Shown: in pieces, positions 8,082 through 16,194 of the stretch
How the letters are laid out: every line of letters begins with the position of its first letter
Position numbering within the stretch: the first letter of the stretch is position 1
Assembly: GCA_052115395.1 (NCBI GenBank)
Contig: JBFRGO010000002.1
Length of the DNA stretch: 64,000 nt
Direction: 5' to 3' (one strand)
Source: Noviluteimonas sp052115395
Lineage (GTDB): Bacteria; Pseudomonadota; Gammaproteobacteria; Xanthomonadales; Xanthomonadaceae
Made by a program: the position numbers and the translations under genes
Notes under the pieces: generated by a model
Database searches by the model: none
What the model was told of the DNA's origin: nothing
What the model saw: the letters and a program-made list of their open reading frames with translations, nothing else

Positions 8082-8849
8082 TCAGTCGATCTGCACCCAC
8101 ACCGGCGTGTGGTCGCTTGGGCGGTCCCAAGTGCGCGGCACGGTGTCGATGCCCGCGGCCGTCGCGCGGGCTTTCAAGGCCTCGCTGATCAGCACCAGGT
8201 CGATGCGCAATCCCCAGTTGCGCTGGAACGCGGCGAGCCGGTAATCCCACCAGCTGTACTGGCCGCCGTCCTCGTTGAAGAGGCGGAAGCTGTCGTGCAG
8301 CCCGAGGTCGAGCAGCCCGCGCAGCGCTTCGCGTTCGGGCGTGGAGCACAGGATCTTCTCGCGCCAGCGTTTGGGATCGTGCACGTCGCGATCGTCCGGC
8401 GCGATGTTGAAATCCCCCAGCACGATGAGGTTCGGGTGCGCGAGCAACTCGGCGCGCAGCCATTCGCGCACGGCCGCAAGCCAGCGCAGCTTGTACTCGA
8501 ACTTGGCGCTGCCCACGCTTTCGCCGTTCACCACGTACAGATCCACGATGCGCAGATCGCCCACGCTGGCGGCCAGCACGCGCTTTTGCGGGTCATCGAA
8601 ACCGGGGATCGCCGTGATGCACTCGCTGCTGAACGGCAGGCGGCTCAGCAGTGCCACGCCGTTGTAGGTCTTCTGCCCGCAGAAGACGCTGCGGTAGCCC
8701 AGGGCGGCGAGGTCCGAATCGGGAAACCGTTCGTCGTCCAGCTTGGTTTCCTGCAGGGCGACGATGTCCGGCTGCGCCTCGCGCAGCCATTGCGACAGGT
8801 GCGCCATGCGCACATTGAGCGAATTGACGTTCCAGCTGGCGATCTTCAA
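8082..8849 (-). CDS. xthA: exodeoxyribonuclease III
   Basis: This 255-residue protein of the AP-endonuclease/exonuclease III family has the motifs WNVNSLN, ALQETK (metal-binding Glu), GDFNIAPDDRDV and the C-terminal SDHTPVWV with the catalytic His. It cuts DNA 5' of abasic sites and removes 3' blocks in base excision repair. The start codon is a TTG at 8849; no ATG lies at the conserved N-terminus. It diverges from the cysteine synthase-glutaredoxin gene. Confidence 0.92.
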   Translation of the reverse strand: MKIASWNVNSLNVRMAHLSQWLREAQPDIVALQETKLDDERFPDSDLAALGYRSVFCGQKTYNGVALLSRLPFSSECITAIPGFDDPQKRVLAASVGDLRIVDLYVVNGESVGSAKFEYKLRWLAAVREWLRAELLAHPNLIVLGDFNIAPDDRDVHDPKRWREKILCSTPEREALRGLLDLGLHDSFRLFNEDGGQYSWWDYRLAAFQRNWGLRIDLVLISEALKARATAAGIDTVPRTWDRPSDHTPVWVQID

Positions 8850-8916
8850 GCAGGCGGTCCCTTTGGCGCGCGCTGTCGCGTTGGTCCTGATGCAGGAGCC
8901 CTACGGAGACAGCAAG

Positions 8917-10416
8917 GTGCGGTACGACACGATACTCGACACGATCGGCAACACGCCCCTGGTGCGGCTGGGAAAGCTCGCGCCGCCGGGCGTGAATGTC
9001 TACGCCAAACTCGAATCCTTCAATCCGATGGCCTCGGTGAAAGACCGCATGGCGCGCGCGGTGATCGAAGCCGCCGAACGCAGCGGCGCACTCGCGCCGG
9101 GCCAGACCGTGGTGGAAGCCACCAGCGGCAATACCGGCATCGGCCTTGCGATGGTGTGCGCGCAGAAGGGCTATCCGCTGGTCGTGGTGATGGCGGAGAA
9201 CTTCAGCATCGAGCGCCGGAAGTTGTTGCGTTTCCTCGGCGCGAAAGTGGTGCTCACGCCCGCGGCGGACAAAGGCTCGGGCATGCTGGCCAAGGCGGTC
9301 GAACTGGCGCAGGCGCACGGGTGGTACCTGTGCCGCCAATTCGAGAATCCGGCGAACGCCGAAGTCCACATGCGCACGACGGCGAAGGAAATCCTCGCCG
9401 ATTTCAGCGATGCGCCCCTGCATTGCTTCGTCACCGGCACGGGGACGGGCGGCACCTTGCTCGGCGTGGGCCGCGTGTTGCGGCAAACCGATCCGCGCAT
9501 CCGCATCGTGGTCGCCGAACCGGACAACGCACCGATCCTCGCCAGCGGCATTCCGCAGCCGCGCGATGCGAGCGGCAACCCCAGCCGCAGCCATCCGCAT
9601 TTCCAGCCGCACCTGATCCAGGGATGGACCCCCGATTTCATCCCGCGCCTCACGCAAAGTGCGCGCGACGAACACCTGGTCGACGAAATCATCCCCGTCG
9701 CCGGCAACGACGCCCTGCGCCTGGCCCGCGAACTCGCCACCGTCGAAGGCATCCTCGTCGGCACCTCCAGTGGCGCGACACTCGCCGCCGCACTCACCGT
9801 CGCGCGATGCAGCGACCCCGGCACCAACATCGTCTGCATGCTGCCCGACACCGGCGAGCGGTACATGTCGACGCCGTTGTTCGAACACATCGGCGAAACG
9901 ATGAACGACGACGAAGTCGCGATCTCGCGCTCCACGCCCGGCTATCGATTCGATCGCGCACCACCGCCGCCGGCGTGCGCCGTTCCCGCACCCGCGCCGG
10001 CGCCGTCCGAAGAACCGCTCGACGCCGATGCCGAAGCGTTCGTCGCGCGGGTCGTGCGCGAGAAGCCGGTCGTCCTGTTCGCGCTGGAGTGGTGCGAATT
10101 CTGCTGGGCGGTGCGCAAGTTGTTCGCGCGCCTGGGGATCGAATACGAAAGCGTCGACCTGGATTCGGTCGCCTACCAGCAGGACGCTCTCGGGGTGAAG
10201 ATGCGCGCGGTGCTACGCGCGAAGTTCGCGCCGACGATCCCGCAGATCTTCATCGGCGGCGATTGCATCGGTGGTTGCACGGAGTTGTTCGATACGATGC
10301 GCAGCGGGGAGATGCAACGTCGGCTCGATGCGTTGGGCGTGCACTACGACAAGCGCATTGCCCTCGATCCGTACACGCTGCTCCCCAACTGGGTGCATCC
10401 CCGCGAACACGCCTGA
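8917..10416 (+). CDS. cysteine synthase fused to a C-terminal glutaredoxin domain
   Basis: Residues 1-330 are a complete O-acetylserine sulfhydrylase-like PLP enzyme: TIGNTPLVRL, the Schiff-base lysine in ASVKDRMA (K42), the substrate loop TSGNTGIGLA, the phosphate-binding GTGTGGT, and GTSSGA near the C-terminus. A Pro/Ala-rich linker leads to a glutaredoxin domain (about 373-475) with active site WCEFCW (C393, C396), the cis-proline motif TIPQIFI and GGDCIGG. The fusion lies in one uninterrupted frame, so it is not an obvious assembly error. The GTG at 8917 is chosen because GGAGA lies nine bases upstream and it gives the normal CysK N-terminus; the ATG at 8890 has no ribosome binding site. 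It could be a cysteine synthase with built-in thiol reductase. Confidence 0.88.
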   Translation: MRYDTILDTIGNTPLVRLGKLAPPGVNVYAKLESFNPMASVKDRMARAVIEAAERSGALAPGQTVVEATSGNTGIGLAMVCAQKGYPLVVVMAENFSIERRKLLRFLGAKVVLTPAADKGSGMLAKAVELAQAHGWYLCRQFENPANAEVHMRTTAKEILADFSDAPLHCFVTGTGTGGTLLGVGRVLRQTDPRIRIVVAEPDNAPILASGIPQPRDASGNPSRSHPHFQPHLIQGWTPDFIPRLTQSARDEHLVDEIIPVAGNDALRLARELATVEGILVGTSSGATLAAALTVARCSDPGTNIVCMLPDTGERYMSTPLFEHIGETMNDDEVAISRSTPGYRFDRAPPPPACAVPAPAPAPSEEPLDADAEAFVARVVREKPVVLFALEWCEFCWAVRKLFARLGIEYESVDLDSVAYQQDALGVKMRAVLRAKFAPTIPQIFIGGDCIGGCTELFDTMRSGEMQRRLDALGVHYDKRIALDPYTLLPNWVHPREHA

Positions 10417-10427
10417 TTGAAGCCGGC

Positions 10428-11855
10428 CTAGCGCGCGAGGAAACGCACCAGGCGATCGACGAATCCCGTATACGGCGGCCGCAACAGATCGGTCGCCGCC
10501 CAACGCGACTGATGCAGCACCGGCAACAATTTGCTGAAGGTGTCGAAGCCGGCGCGGCCATGGATCGCGCCCATGCCGCTCGGCCCGCTGCCGCCGAAGG
10601 GCAGGGTATCGACCGCGAAATGCACGAGCGTGTCGTTCACGGTCACGCCGCCGGGCAGCGTGGAATCGACGATGCGCTCGACCGTCGCGCGATCGTTGGA
10701 GAACGGATACAAGGCCAGGGGCCGATCGTGCGTGCCGATGTAGGACAGCGCTTCGTCGATTCGCGCATACGCCTTCACCGGCAGGATCGGGCCGAAGATC
10801 TCGTGTTGCATCAGCGCGCTGTCGTCCGGCGCATCCAGCACCACCGTGGGCGGCAACAGGCGCTCGGCCTGCATCCGCTCCGGTGCGATGTCGATGAGGG
10901 GAAGGACCGTCGCGCCGCGCGCGCGCGCATCCGCAAGCAGGCCCTGCAAGCGATCGAACTGCGCGCTGTTGATGATGCGCGTGTAGTTCGACGCGTCCGA
11001 CAGATCGCCGAAACGCGCCGTCACCTGCGCGCGCAAGGCTGCGACGAAGCCATCGCGCCGCGCGGCATCCACCAGCGCGTAATCCACGCCGATGCAGGTC
11101 TGCCCCGCGTTGAACCACTTGCCGCTCGCGATGCGCGCCGCGGCCAGGTCCAGCGGGAAATCCGGCGCGACCACCGCCGGCGCCTTGCCACCGAGTTCGA
11201 GCGTGACCGGCGTGAGGTTCGGCGCGGCGGCGGCCATCACCTTGCGCCCGACCGCGGTCGAACCGGTGAACAGCAGATGGTCGAAGGGCAGCGCCGAAAA
11301 CGCCGCGCCGACATCCGCACCGCCGACCGCACAGGCCACGCGATCGGCGGGAAACACGTCGGCGAGCAAGGCGCGCAGGAATTCGCTCGTGCGCGGCGTG
11401 TGCTCCGACGGCTTGAGATACACGTGGTTGCCCGCCGCGATCGCCGACACCAGCGGCACGAGCGCCAGGTTCACCGGGTAATTCCACGGACTGATGATGC
11501 CGACCACGCCGACCGGCATCGGCCGCAGTTCGGCGCGCGCCGGCCAGAATTTCCAGCCCACGCCCACGCGTCGCGGCTTCGCCCAACGGCGCAGCTTGCG
11601 GCGCGCCAGGTCGATTTCCGACAGCGTCACCATCGCCTCGGAAATGAGGTTTTCGTGCGGCGAGCGATGCCCGAAATCGGCGCGGATCGCCGCATCCATC
11701 GCGTCCAGGCGCTGCGCGAGGAGGTGGCGCAGCCGGCCCAGGTCGGCGCGGCGTTGGTCCACGCTCGGCTTGTTCGCGCGCCAGGCGTTCCGGAGCGATT
11801 CCAGCGTCGGGCCCAGCTCCGCCAGTTCCGGCGACGGGGCATTCATGTCGTTCAT
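10428..11855 (-). CDS. coniferyl-aldehyde dehydrogenase-like aldehyde dehydrogenase
   Basis: This 475-residue NAD(P)-dependent aldehyde dehydrogenase has IISPWNYPVNL, the cofactor segment FTGSTAVGR, the general base in LELGGKAP and the catalytic cysteine in FNAGQTCIGVDY. The QTC-x-x-DY pattern and the C-terminal FGGSGPSGMGAIHG are typical of the coniferyl aldehyde dehydrogenase group, which oxidises aromatic and medium-chain aldehydes to acids. Physiological substrate is unknown. It has no ribosome binding site; a TACACT box six bases before the ATG suggests a leaderless message. Confidence 0.85.
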   Translation of the reverse strand: MNDMNAPSPELAELGPTLESLRNAWRANKPSVDQRRADLGRLRHLLAQRLDAMDAAIRADFGHRSPHENLISEAMVTLSEIDLARRKLRRWAKPRRVGVGWKFWPARAELRPMPVGVVGIISPWNYPVNLALVPLVSAIAAGNHVYLKPSEHTPRTSEFLRALLADVFPADRVACAVGGADVGAAFSALPFDHLLFTGSTAVGRKVMAAAAPNLTPVTLELGGKAPAVVAPDFPLDLAAARIASGKWFNAGQTCIGVDYALVDAARRDGFVAALRAQVTARFGDLSDASNYTRIINSAQFDRLQGLLADARARGATVLPLIDIAPERMQAERLLPPTVVLDAPDDSALMQHEIFGPILPVKAYARIDEALSYIGTHDRPLALYPFSNDRATVERIVDSTLPGGVTVNDTLVHFAVDTLPFGGSGPSGMGAIHGRAGFDTFSKLLPVLHQSRWAATDLLRPPYTGFVDRLVRFLAR

Positions 11856-11861
11856 GGCGGC

Positions 11862-11887
11862 AGTGTATGCGCTGCAGTCCTTACAAT
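11862..11887. promoter_or_regulatory. compact divergent pair of leaderless-type -10 boxes
   Basis: TACACT on the minus strand (11862-11867) lies six bases before the aldehyde dehydrogenase ATG, and TACAAT on the plus strand (11882-11887) lies six bases before the carbonic anhydrase ATG. The whole intergenic region is 38 bases. Neither gene has a Shine-Dalgarno sequence. No good -35 was found for either. Confidence 0.5.
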
Positions 11888-11893
11888 GCCGAC

Positions 11894-12433
11894 ATGTCCA
11901 TCCGACCCTATTCCGGGCACCTGCCCGTCCTCGGCGAACGCGTCTACGTCGACCCGGCCGCCACCGTCATCGGCGATGTCGTGCTCGGCGACGACGTCTC
12001 CGTGTGGCCCGGCACCGTCGTGCGCGGCGACGTCAACTTCATCCGCATCGGCGCGCGCACCAATCTCCAGGACGGCACCGTCGTCCACGTGAGCCACGAT
12101 GGCCCGCACGCGAAGCTGGGCGGCTTCGCGACCGTTATCGGGAGCGACGTGACCATCGGTCACAAGGCGATCGTCCACGCGTGTCGGATCGAGGACGCGG
12201 TGCTGATCGGCATGGGCGCGATCGTGCTCGACGGCGTGGTCGTCGAGAAACACGGCTTCGTCGGCGCCGGTGCGCTCGTCGCGCCGGGCAAGGTCGTGCG
12301 CAGCGGCGAATTGTGGCTGGGCAATCCGGCCAAGCGCGTGCGCATGCTGTCGGACGCGGAAATCGAAGCGCTTTACTACTCGGCCGGCCACTACGTCCGG
12401 TTGAAGGACCAGTACCTGTCCGCCGCACCCTGA
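11894..12433 (+). CDS. gamma-carbonic anhydrase-family protein (YrdA-like)
   Basis: This 179-residue protein is built of hexapeptide repeats forming a left-handed beta-helix, for example VIGDVVLGDDVSVWPGTVVRGD. The histidine clusters in VVHVSHDGPH and TIGHKAIVHA match the metal ligands of the YrdA/PaaY group. Relatives bind zinc; some hydrate CO2 and others have no known activity. The start MSIRPYSG at 11894 is preferred over an upstream in-frame ATG because the conserved part begins there and a -10 box lies just before it. Confidence 0.87.
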   Translation: MSIRPYSGHLPVLGERVYVDPAATVIGDVVLGDDVSVWPGTVVRGDVNFIRIGARTNLQDGTVVHVSHDGPHAKLGGFATVIGSDVTIGHKAIVHACRIEDAVLIGMGAIVLDGVVVEKHGFVGAGALVAPGKVVRSGELWLGNPAKRVRMLSDAEIEALYYSAGHYVRLKDQYLSAAP

Positions 12434-12498
12434 GTTGCGGGCCGATCCGCGCCAGTCCAAAGTAGGGGCGGGGATAGTCGCAACATCAGGGGAAACAC

Positions 12499-13011
12499 AT
12501 GCAGGACACCAACGGCGTCAATCCGTACGCCGCGCCGAGCGCGCGCATCGAACAACACAAGGCCTACGCGGACGAACAATTCGCGCTCGCCTCTCGCGGC
12601 AGGCGCCTGGGCGCGGTGCTTCTGGATGGCGTCATATTCGGTGTCGCCTTCATGCTCGCCATGGTACCGCTCATGATGATCCGGGATGCGCAGGGCTCGG
12701 CGTCCAACAGCGCGGTGTGGATCGTCATGGGGATCGTCTTCCTGGTGCTCGGCTCGATCAATCTCGTGCTGCTGTACAAGGACGGCCAGACCATGGCCAA
12801 GCGCCTGCTGGGCATCCGCATCGTGCGCGCCGACGGCAGCCGCGCGAGCTTGGGCCGCATCCTGTTGCTGCGCAGCTTCGTGCCCGGTTTCATCGGCGGC
12901 ATCCCGCTCGTCGGCCCGCTGTTCACCCTGACCGACGCGCTCTTCATCTTCGCCGACGACCGCCGCACGCTGCACGACAAGATGGCCGACACGATCGTCG
13001 TCGACGCCTGA
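12499..13011 (+). CDS. RDD-family membrane protein (first copy)
   Basis: This 170-residue protein has the RDD pattern in RGRRLGAVLLDGVIFG, about four membrane helices, and the family segment DGQTMAKRLLGIRIV followed by LGRILLLRSFV. RDD proteins sit in the inner membrane; their function is mostly unknown, though some act in ion or small-molecule transport. GGGGAAAC is a clear ribosome binding site. It is the first of two adjacent RDD genes ahead of the SpoIIM/MoxR/DUF58 series. Confidence 0.85.
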   Translation: MQDTNGVNPYAAPSARIEQHKAYADEQFALASRGRRLGAVLLDGVIFGVAFMLAMVPLMMIRDAQGSASNSAVWIVMGIVFLVLGSINLVLLYKDGQTMAKRLLGIRIVRADGSRASLGRILLLRSFVPGFIGGIPLVGPLFTLTDALFIFADDRRTLHDKMADTIVVDA

Positions 13012-13032
13012 TCGAAGCAGCGCAAGACCGCC

Positions 13033-13713
13033 GTGCTCGACACTGTTCGCGAAGTCCACACGCCCGAAGGCGTCGCACTGCGATTGCCGACGGCCGGCCC
13101 CGTGCCGCGCGCGCTTGCGTGGGCGATCGATCTGGCGATCCGCGGCGGGATCACGATCGCGGCCAGCAGCGTGCTGCTCGGATTGAAGCAAGCGGGCATG
13201 GGCTTGTACGCGATCGTGGTCTTCGTGCTGATGTGGGGCTATCCCATCGTGTGCGAAGGCGCGTTCAACGGGCAGACGCCCGGCAAGCGCGTGATGGAAT
13301 TGCGCGTGGTGTCCGCCGACGGTGCGCCCGTGGGCTGGATCGCGGCGATCGTGCGCAACCTGCTGCGCACCGTGGACATGCTGCCCTTCGGTTACACCGT
13401 CGGCCTGATCGCGACGCTGGCCGATCCGCACGGCCGCCGCCTCGGCGACATGGTCGCGCACACGGTCGTCGTGCACGTCCCGAACGAACGCGCGCGCCCA
13501 CCGTTGGTCGAAGTCGAGGCGCTCGGCCCGGCGGTCCCGCTGCGTCCCGCGGAACAGGCGGCGGTCATCGCCTTCGCCGAACGCGCGCCGCGCCTGACGC
13601 CCGAACGCCAGCGCGAACTGGCCGACATCGCCGAATCGGCGACCGGTGCGCGCGGCGATCTCGGCGTGCGGCGCCTGGCCGGCATCGCGAACTGGCTGCT
13701 GGGTCGTCGATGA
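13033..13713 (+). CDS. RDD-family membrane protein (second copy)
   Basis: This 226-residue protein starts with GTG at 13033. It has RALAWAIDLAIRGG, GQTPGKRVMELRVVSADG and LRTVDMLPFGY, all RDD features, then a soluble C-terminal tail of about 80 residues. It follows the first RDD gene by 21 bases and its TGA overlaps the next ATG, so it belongs to the coupled series ending with DUF58 at 19623. The pairing RDD-SpoIIM is common beside MoxR-DUF58 genes in this bacterial group. Confidence 0.82.
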   Translation: MLDTVREVHTPEGVALRLPTAGPVPRALAWAIDLAIRGGITIAASSVLLGLKQAGMGLYAIVVFVLMWGYPIVCEGAFNGQTPGKRVMELRVVSADGAPVGWIAAIVRNLLRTVDMLPFGYTVGLIATLADPHGRRLGDMVAHTVVVHVPNERARPPLVEVEALGPAVPLRPAEQAAVIAFAERAPRLTPERQRELADIAESATGARGDLGVRRLAGIANWLLGRR

Positions 13714-14708
13714 GGCAGGAACAGTTCGTCGCGCGCCACGGCGTGGAATGGCACGACTTCGAAGCGTGGCTCGACGCGCGTGCGAACAGCCCGCGTCGCG
13801 CGCGCAACGACCGTACGTGGCGTGGTTTACCCGATGAAGATGCACCGCACGCGTATCGACGCCTGTGCCAGCAACTCGGCCTCGCGCGCCGACGCAACTA
13901 CAGCCCGGCCGTGGTCGATCGCCTGCAACAGTTGATGCAACGCGGGCATACCGCGCTTTACCGCGCCGCGCCGCCGCGCTGGTCGCGCATCCCGCGCTTC
14001 TTCGTGGCCGAATTTCCGCGCCTGGTGCGCGCGGAGTGGGCCTGCATGTCGATCGCGCTGGTGTGCTTCGTGTTGCCGCTGGTCGGAATGTACCTGCTCG
14101 TGCGCTTCCATCCCGAACTCGCTTCCAGCGTGCTCTCGCCGAGGCAGCTCACGGAAATGGAAGCGATGTATTCGTCGGCCGAAGCCACCGGCAAGATCGG
14201 GCGCGAAAGCGGCACCGACGTCGGTATGTTCGGTTTCTACATCTTCAACAACATCTCCATCGGCCTGCGCACCTTCGCCTCCGGATTGCTGGCCGGCGTC
14301 GGCAGCCTCTTCATGATGGTCTTCAACGGCGTGGTCTTCGGCACGATCGCCGCGCACCTGCAGAACCTGGGCCTCGGCCCGAACCTGTGGCGCTTCGCCG
14401 CCGGCCACGGCAGTTTCGAACTCACCGCGATCGTGATCGCCGGTGGCGCGGGACTGCGGCTGGGCCTGGATTTCATCGCGCCCGGGCGGCGCAGCCGCGT
14501 CGACGCGCTCATCCATGCCGGCAAGCGCGGTGCGCGCCTGTGCCTGGGCGTGGCGCTGATGTTGTTGATCGCGGCCTTCATCGAAGCCTTCTGGTCCTCG
14601 ATGGCGACCTTGCCCGCGACCCTGATGTATTCGGTCGCCGGCGTGCTGTGGACGCTGGTCTTCGCATGGCTCGCCTTCGGCGGCCGGGGCGTGCCCGATG
14701 CGGATTGA
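13710..14708 (+). CDS. SpoIIM-family membrane protein
   Basis: This 332-residue protein has a soluble N-terminus (about 1-105) and about six membrane helices. The stretch FYIFNNISIGLRTFASGLLAG and the later GHGSFELTAIVIAGGAGL match the stage II sporulation protein M family, which is widespread outside spore formers. The start ATG overlaps the preceding stop (ATGA). Function in non-sporulating bacteria is unknown; the fixed neighbourhood with MoxR and DUF58 suggests a membrane assembly. Confidence 0.82.
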   Translation: MRQEQFVARHGVEWHDFEAWLDARANSPRRARNDRTWRGLPDEDAPHAYRRLCQQLGLARRRNYSPAVVDRLQQLMQRGHTALYRAAPPRWSRIPRFFVAEFPRLVRAEWACMSIALVCFVLPLVGMYLLVRFHPELASSVLSPRQLTEMEAMYSSAEATGKIGRESGTDVGMFGFYIFNNISIGLRTFASGLLAGVGSLFMMVFNGVVFGTIAAHLQNLGLGPNLWRFAAGHGSFELTAIVIAGGAGLRLGLDFIAPGRRSRVDALIHAGKRGARLCLGVALMLLIAAFIEAFWSSMATLPATLMYSVAGVLWTLVFAWLAFGGRGVPDAD

Positions 14709-16194
14709 CCAGGTGTCCGTCGAACTGCGCCCGCGTTCGTCGTGGGAAGCCGTCGAACTCGGCACTGCGCTCGTGCGCACGCATGCGCGCGCGATCTGGA
14801 TTCCGTACCTGCTGGTCACGCTGCCGGTGTACGTCGCCCTGTGTGGCGTGTTCGCGTGGATGGGCCGGCTGGAATGGGTCGGCCTCGCGTACTGGTGGCT
14901 CAAGCCGGTGTTCGACCGCATTCCCTTGTTCGTCGTCTCGCGCGCGGTGTTCGGTGCGGTGCCGGGCGTGCGCGAAACGCTCGCCGCGCAACGGACGTGG
15001 GGCTGGCGCTGGATGGCGCATTACTTGACGTGGCGCCGCTTCAGCCCTTACCGCGCGTTGTACTTGCCGGTCGACCTGCTCGAAGGCGGCACGCAGAAAC
15101 GGCAGCGCCGCAACGTCATCGGCGGTTCGGCGCGCGGCGTGGCGGGATGGCTGATGTTGGCCTTCGCCAACTTCGAGTTCGCGTTTTTCGTCGGCGTGGT
15201 CGCGCTGGTGCCGATGTTCACGCCGGTCGACGACTGGCGAGGTCTCGCGGAAGGCTTCGGCGTTTCGTATTTCGCGCAATCGATCTGGCTGCAGGTCGTG
15301 ACGGCGGCGCTGACCTACATTCCGACGACGTTGCTCGAACCGTTCTACATCGGCGCAGGCTTCGGTCTGTACCTCAACCGCCGCACGCAGTTGGAAGCGT
15401 GGGACGTCGAACTCGCGTTCCGTCGTCTGCGCGAACGACTGGGCGGCGCGCTGCTCATCGCCTTCTCCACCCTGGGCCTGACCTTCGCGCCCGGCCGCCC
15501 CGCGATCGCCGCACCGGCGAAGGCCGAGGTAAAGGACCTGCGCACCACGATGGGCGACGCGTACGTCGATCCGGCGGACCTGGCCAAAGCCATCGAGGCG
15601 ACCGACAAGGATCCGCTGCTGCATCCGGTCGAACGCCGCACGATGTGGGTGCCGCGCAACACCGAGCAGAAGAAGCCGAAGAACGCGGGGCCGATCGCGC
15701 TGTTCATCGCGGACCTGATCGCGGGCCTGGTGAAATACGCGCTGTGGATCGTGCTGGGCCTGTTGGTGGGCACGCTGCTGTGGACCTTCCGCACCTGGTG
15801 GCCGTGGCTGCAGTCGATGGCGCCGCAACGTCACTCAGACCCTTCACCGATCGATACCGCGCCCATCGACCACGACCAGGCCTTGCCCGACGACGTCGCA
15901 GGCACCGCACGCACGCTGTGGTCGCAGGGCCTGGCGCGTCGCGCACTCGCCTTGCTGTATCGCGCGAGCGTCGAAAGCATGGTCGCCCGCACCGGCGCCA
16001 CGCTCGTGCCCGGTGCGACCGAGGCCGAATGTCTCCGCGCATCGCGCGCATTCGGTGAAGCCGAGGATCGCGATGTGTTCGCGCGCGTCGTGCGCACCTG
16101 GCAGTACGCCGCCTACGCCGACCGGATGCCGGCGCAGGCCGACTTCGAGGCACTGCTCGCGCGTGCGGCCATGCGCTTCGGATGGGCGAGATGA
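14698..16194 (+). CDS. membrane protein with C-terminal DUF4129
   Basis: This 498-residue protein has several membrane segments in the first 260 residues, a charged stretch, one more strong helix near 345-365 and a C-terminal cytoplasmic domain. The end, from about residue 395 (ARTLWSQGLARRALALLYRASVESM), matches DUF4129. It overlaps the SpoIIM-like gene by 11 bases and is overlapped by the next gene. Molecular role is unknown; DUF4129 is regularly found with MoxR ATPases and DUF58. Confidence 0.78.
   Translation: MRIDQVSVELRPRSSWEAVELGTALVRTHARAIWIPYLLVTLPVYVALCGVFAWMGRLEWVGLAYWWLKPVFDRIPLFVVSRAVFGAVPGVRETLAAQRTWGWRWMAHYLTWRRFSPYRALYLPVDLLEGGTQKRQRRNVIGGSARGVAGWLMLAFANFEFAFFVGVVALVPMFTPVDDWRGLAEGFGVSYFAQSIWLQVVTAALTYIPTTLLEPFYIGAGFGLYLNRRTQLEAWDVELAFRRLRERLGGALLIAFSTLGLTFAPGRPAIAAPAKAEVKDLRTTMGDAYVDPADLAKAIEATDKDPLLHPVERRTMWVPRNTEQKKPKNAGPIALFIADLIAGLVKYALWIVLGLLVGTLLWTFRTWWPWLQSMAPQRHSDPSPIDTAPIDHDQALPDDVAGTARTLWSQGLARRALALLYRASVESMVARTGATLVPGATEAECLRASRAFGEAEDRDVFARVVRTWQYAAYADRMPAQADFEALLARAAMRFGWAR

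Noticed and set aside
9900..10050. The cysteine synthase-glutaredoxin fusion as a sequencing or assembly artefact
   Set aside because: The two domains are in one frame with a natural-looking Pro/Ala linker, and codon use does not change across the junction.
8067..12092. Open frame of over 1300 codons on the plus strand across xth, cysK-grx and the aldehyde dehydrogenase
   Set aside because: It overlaps three genes with clear motifs in other frames and is rich in Arg, Ala and Pro, the usual shadow of high-GC coding DNA.
13710..14708. SpoIIM-like gene taken as sign of sporulation
   Set aside because: The family is common in non-spore-formers next to MoxR and DUF58, and no other sporulation gene is present.
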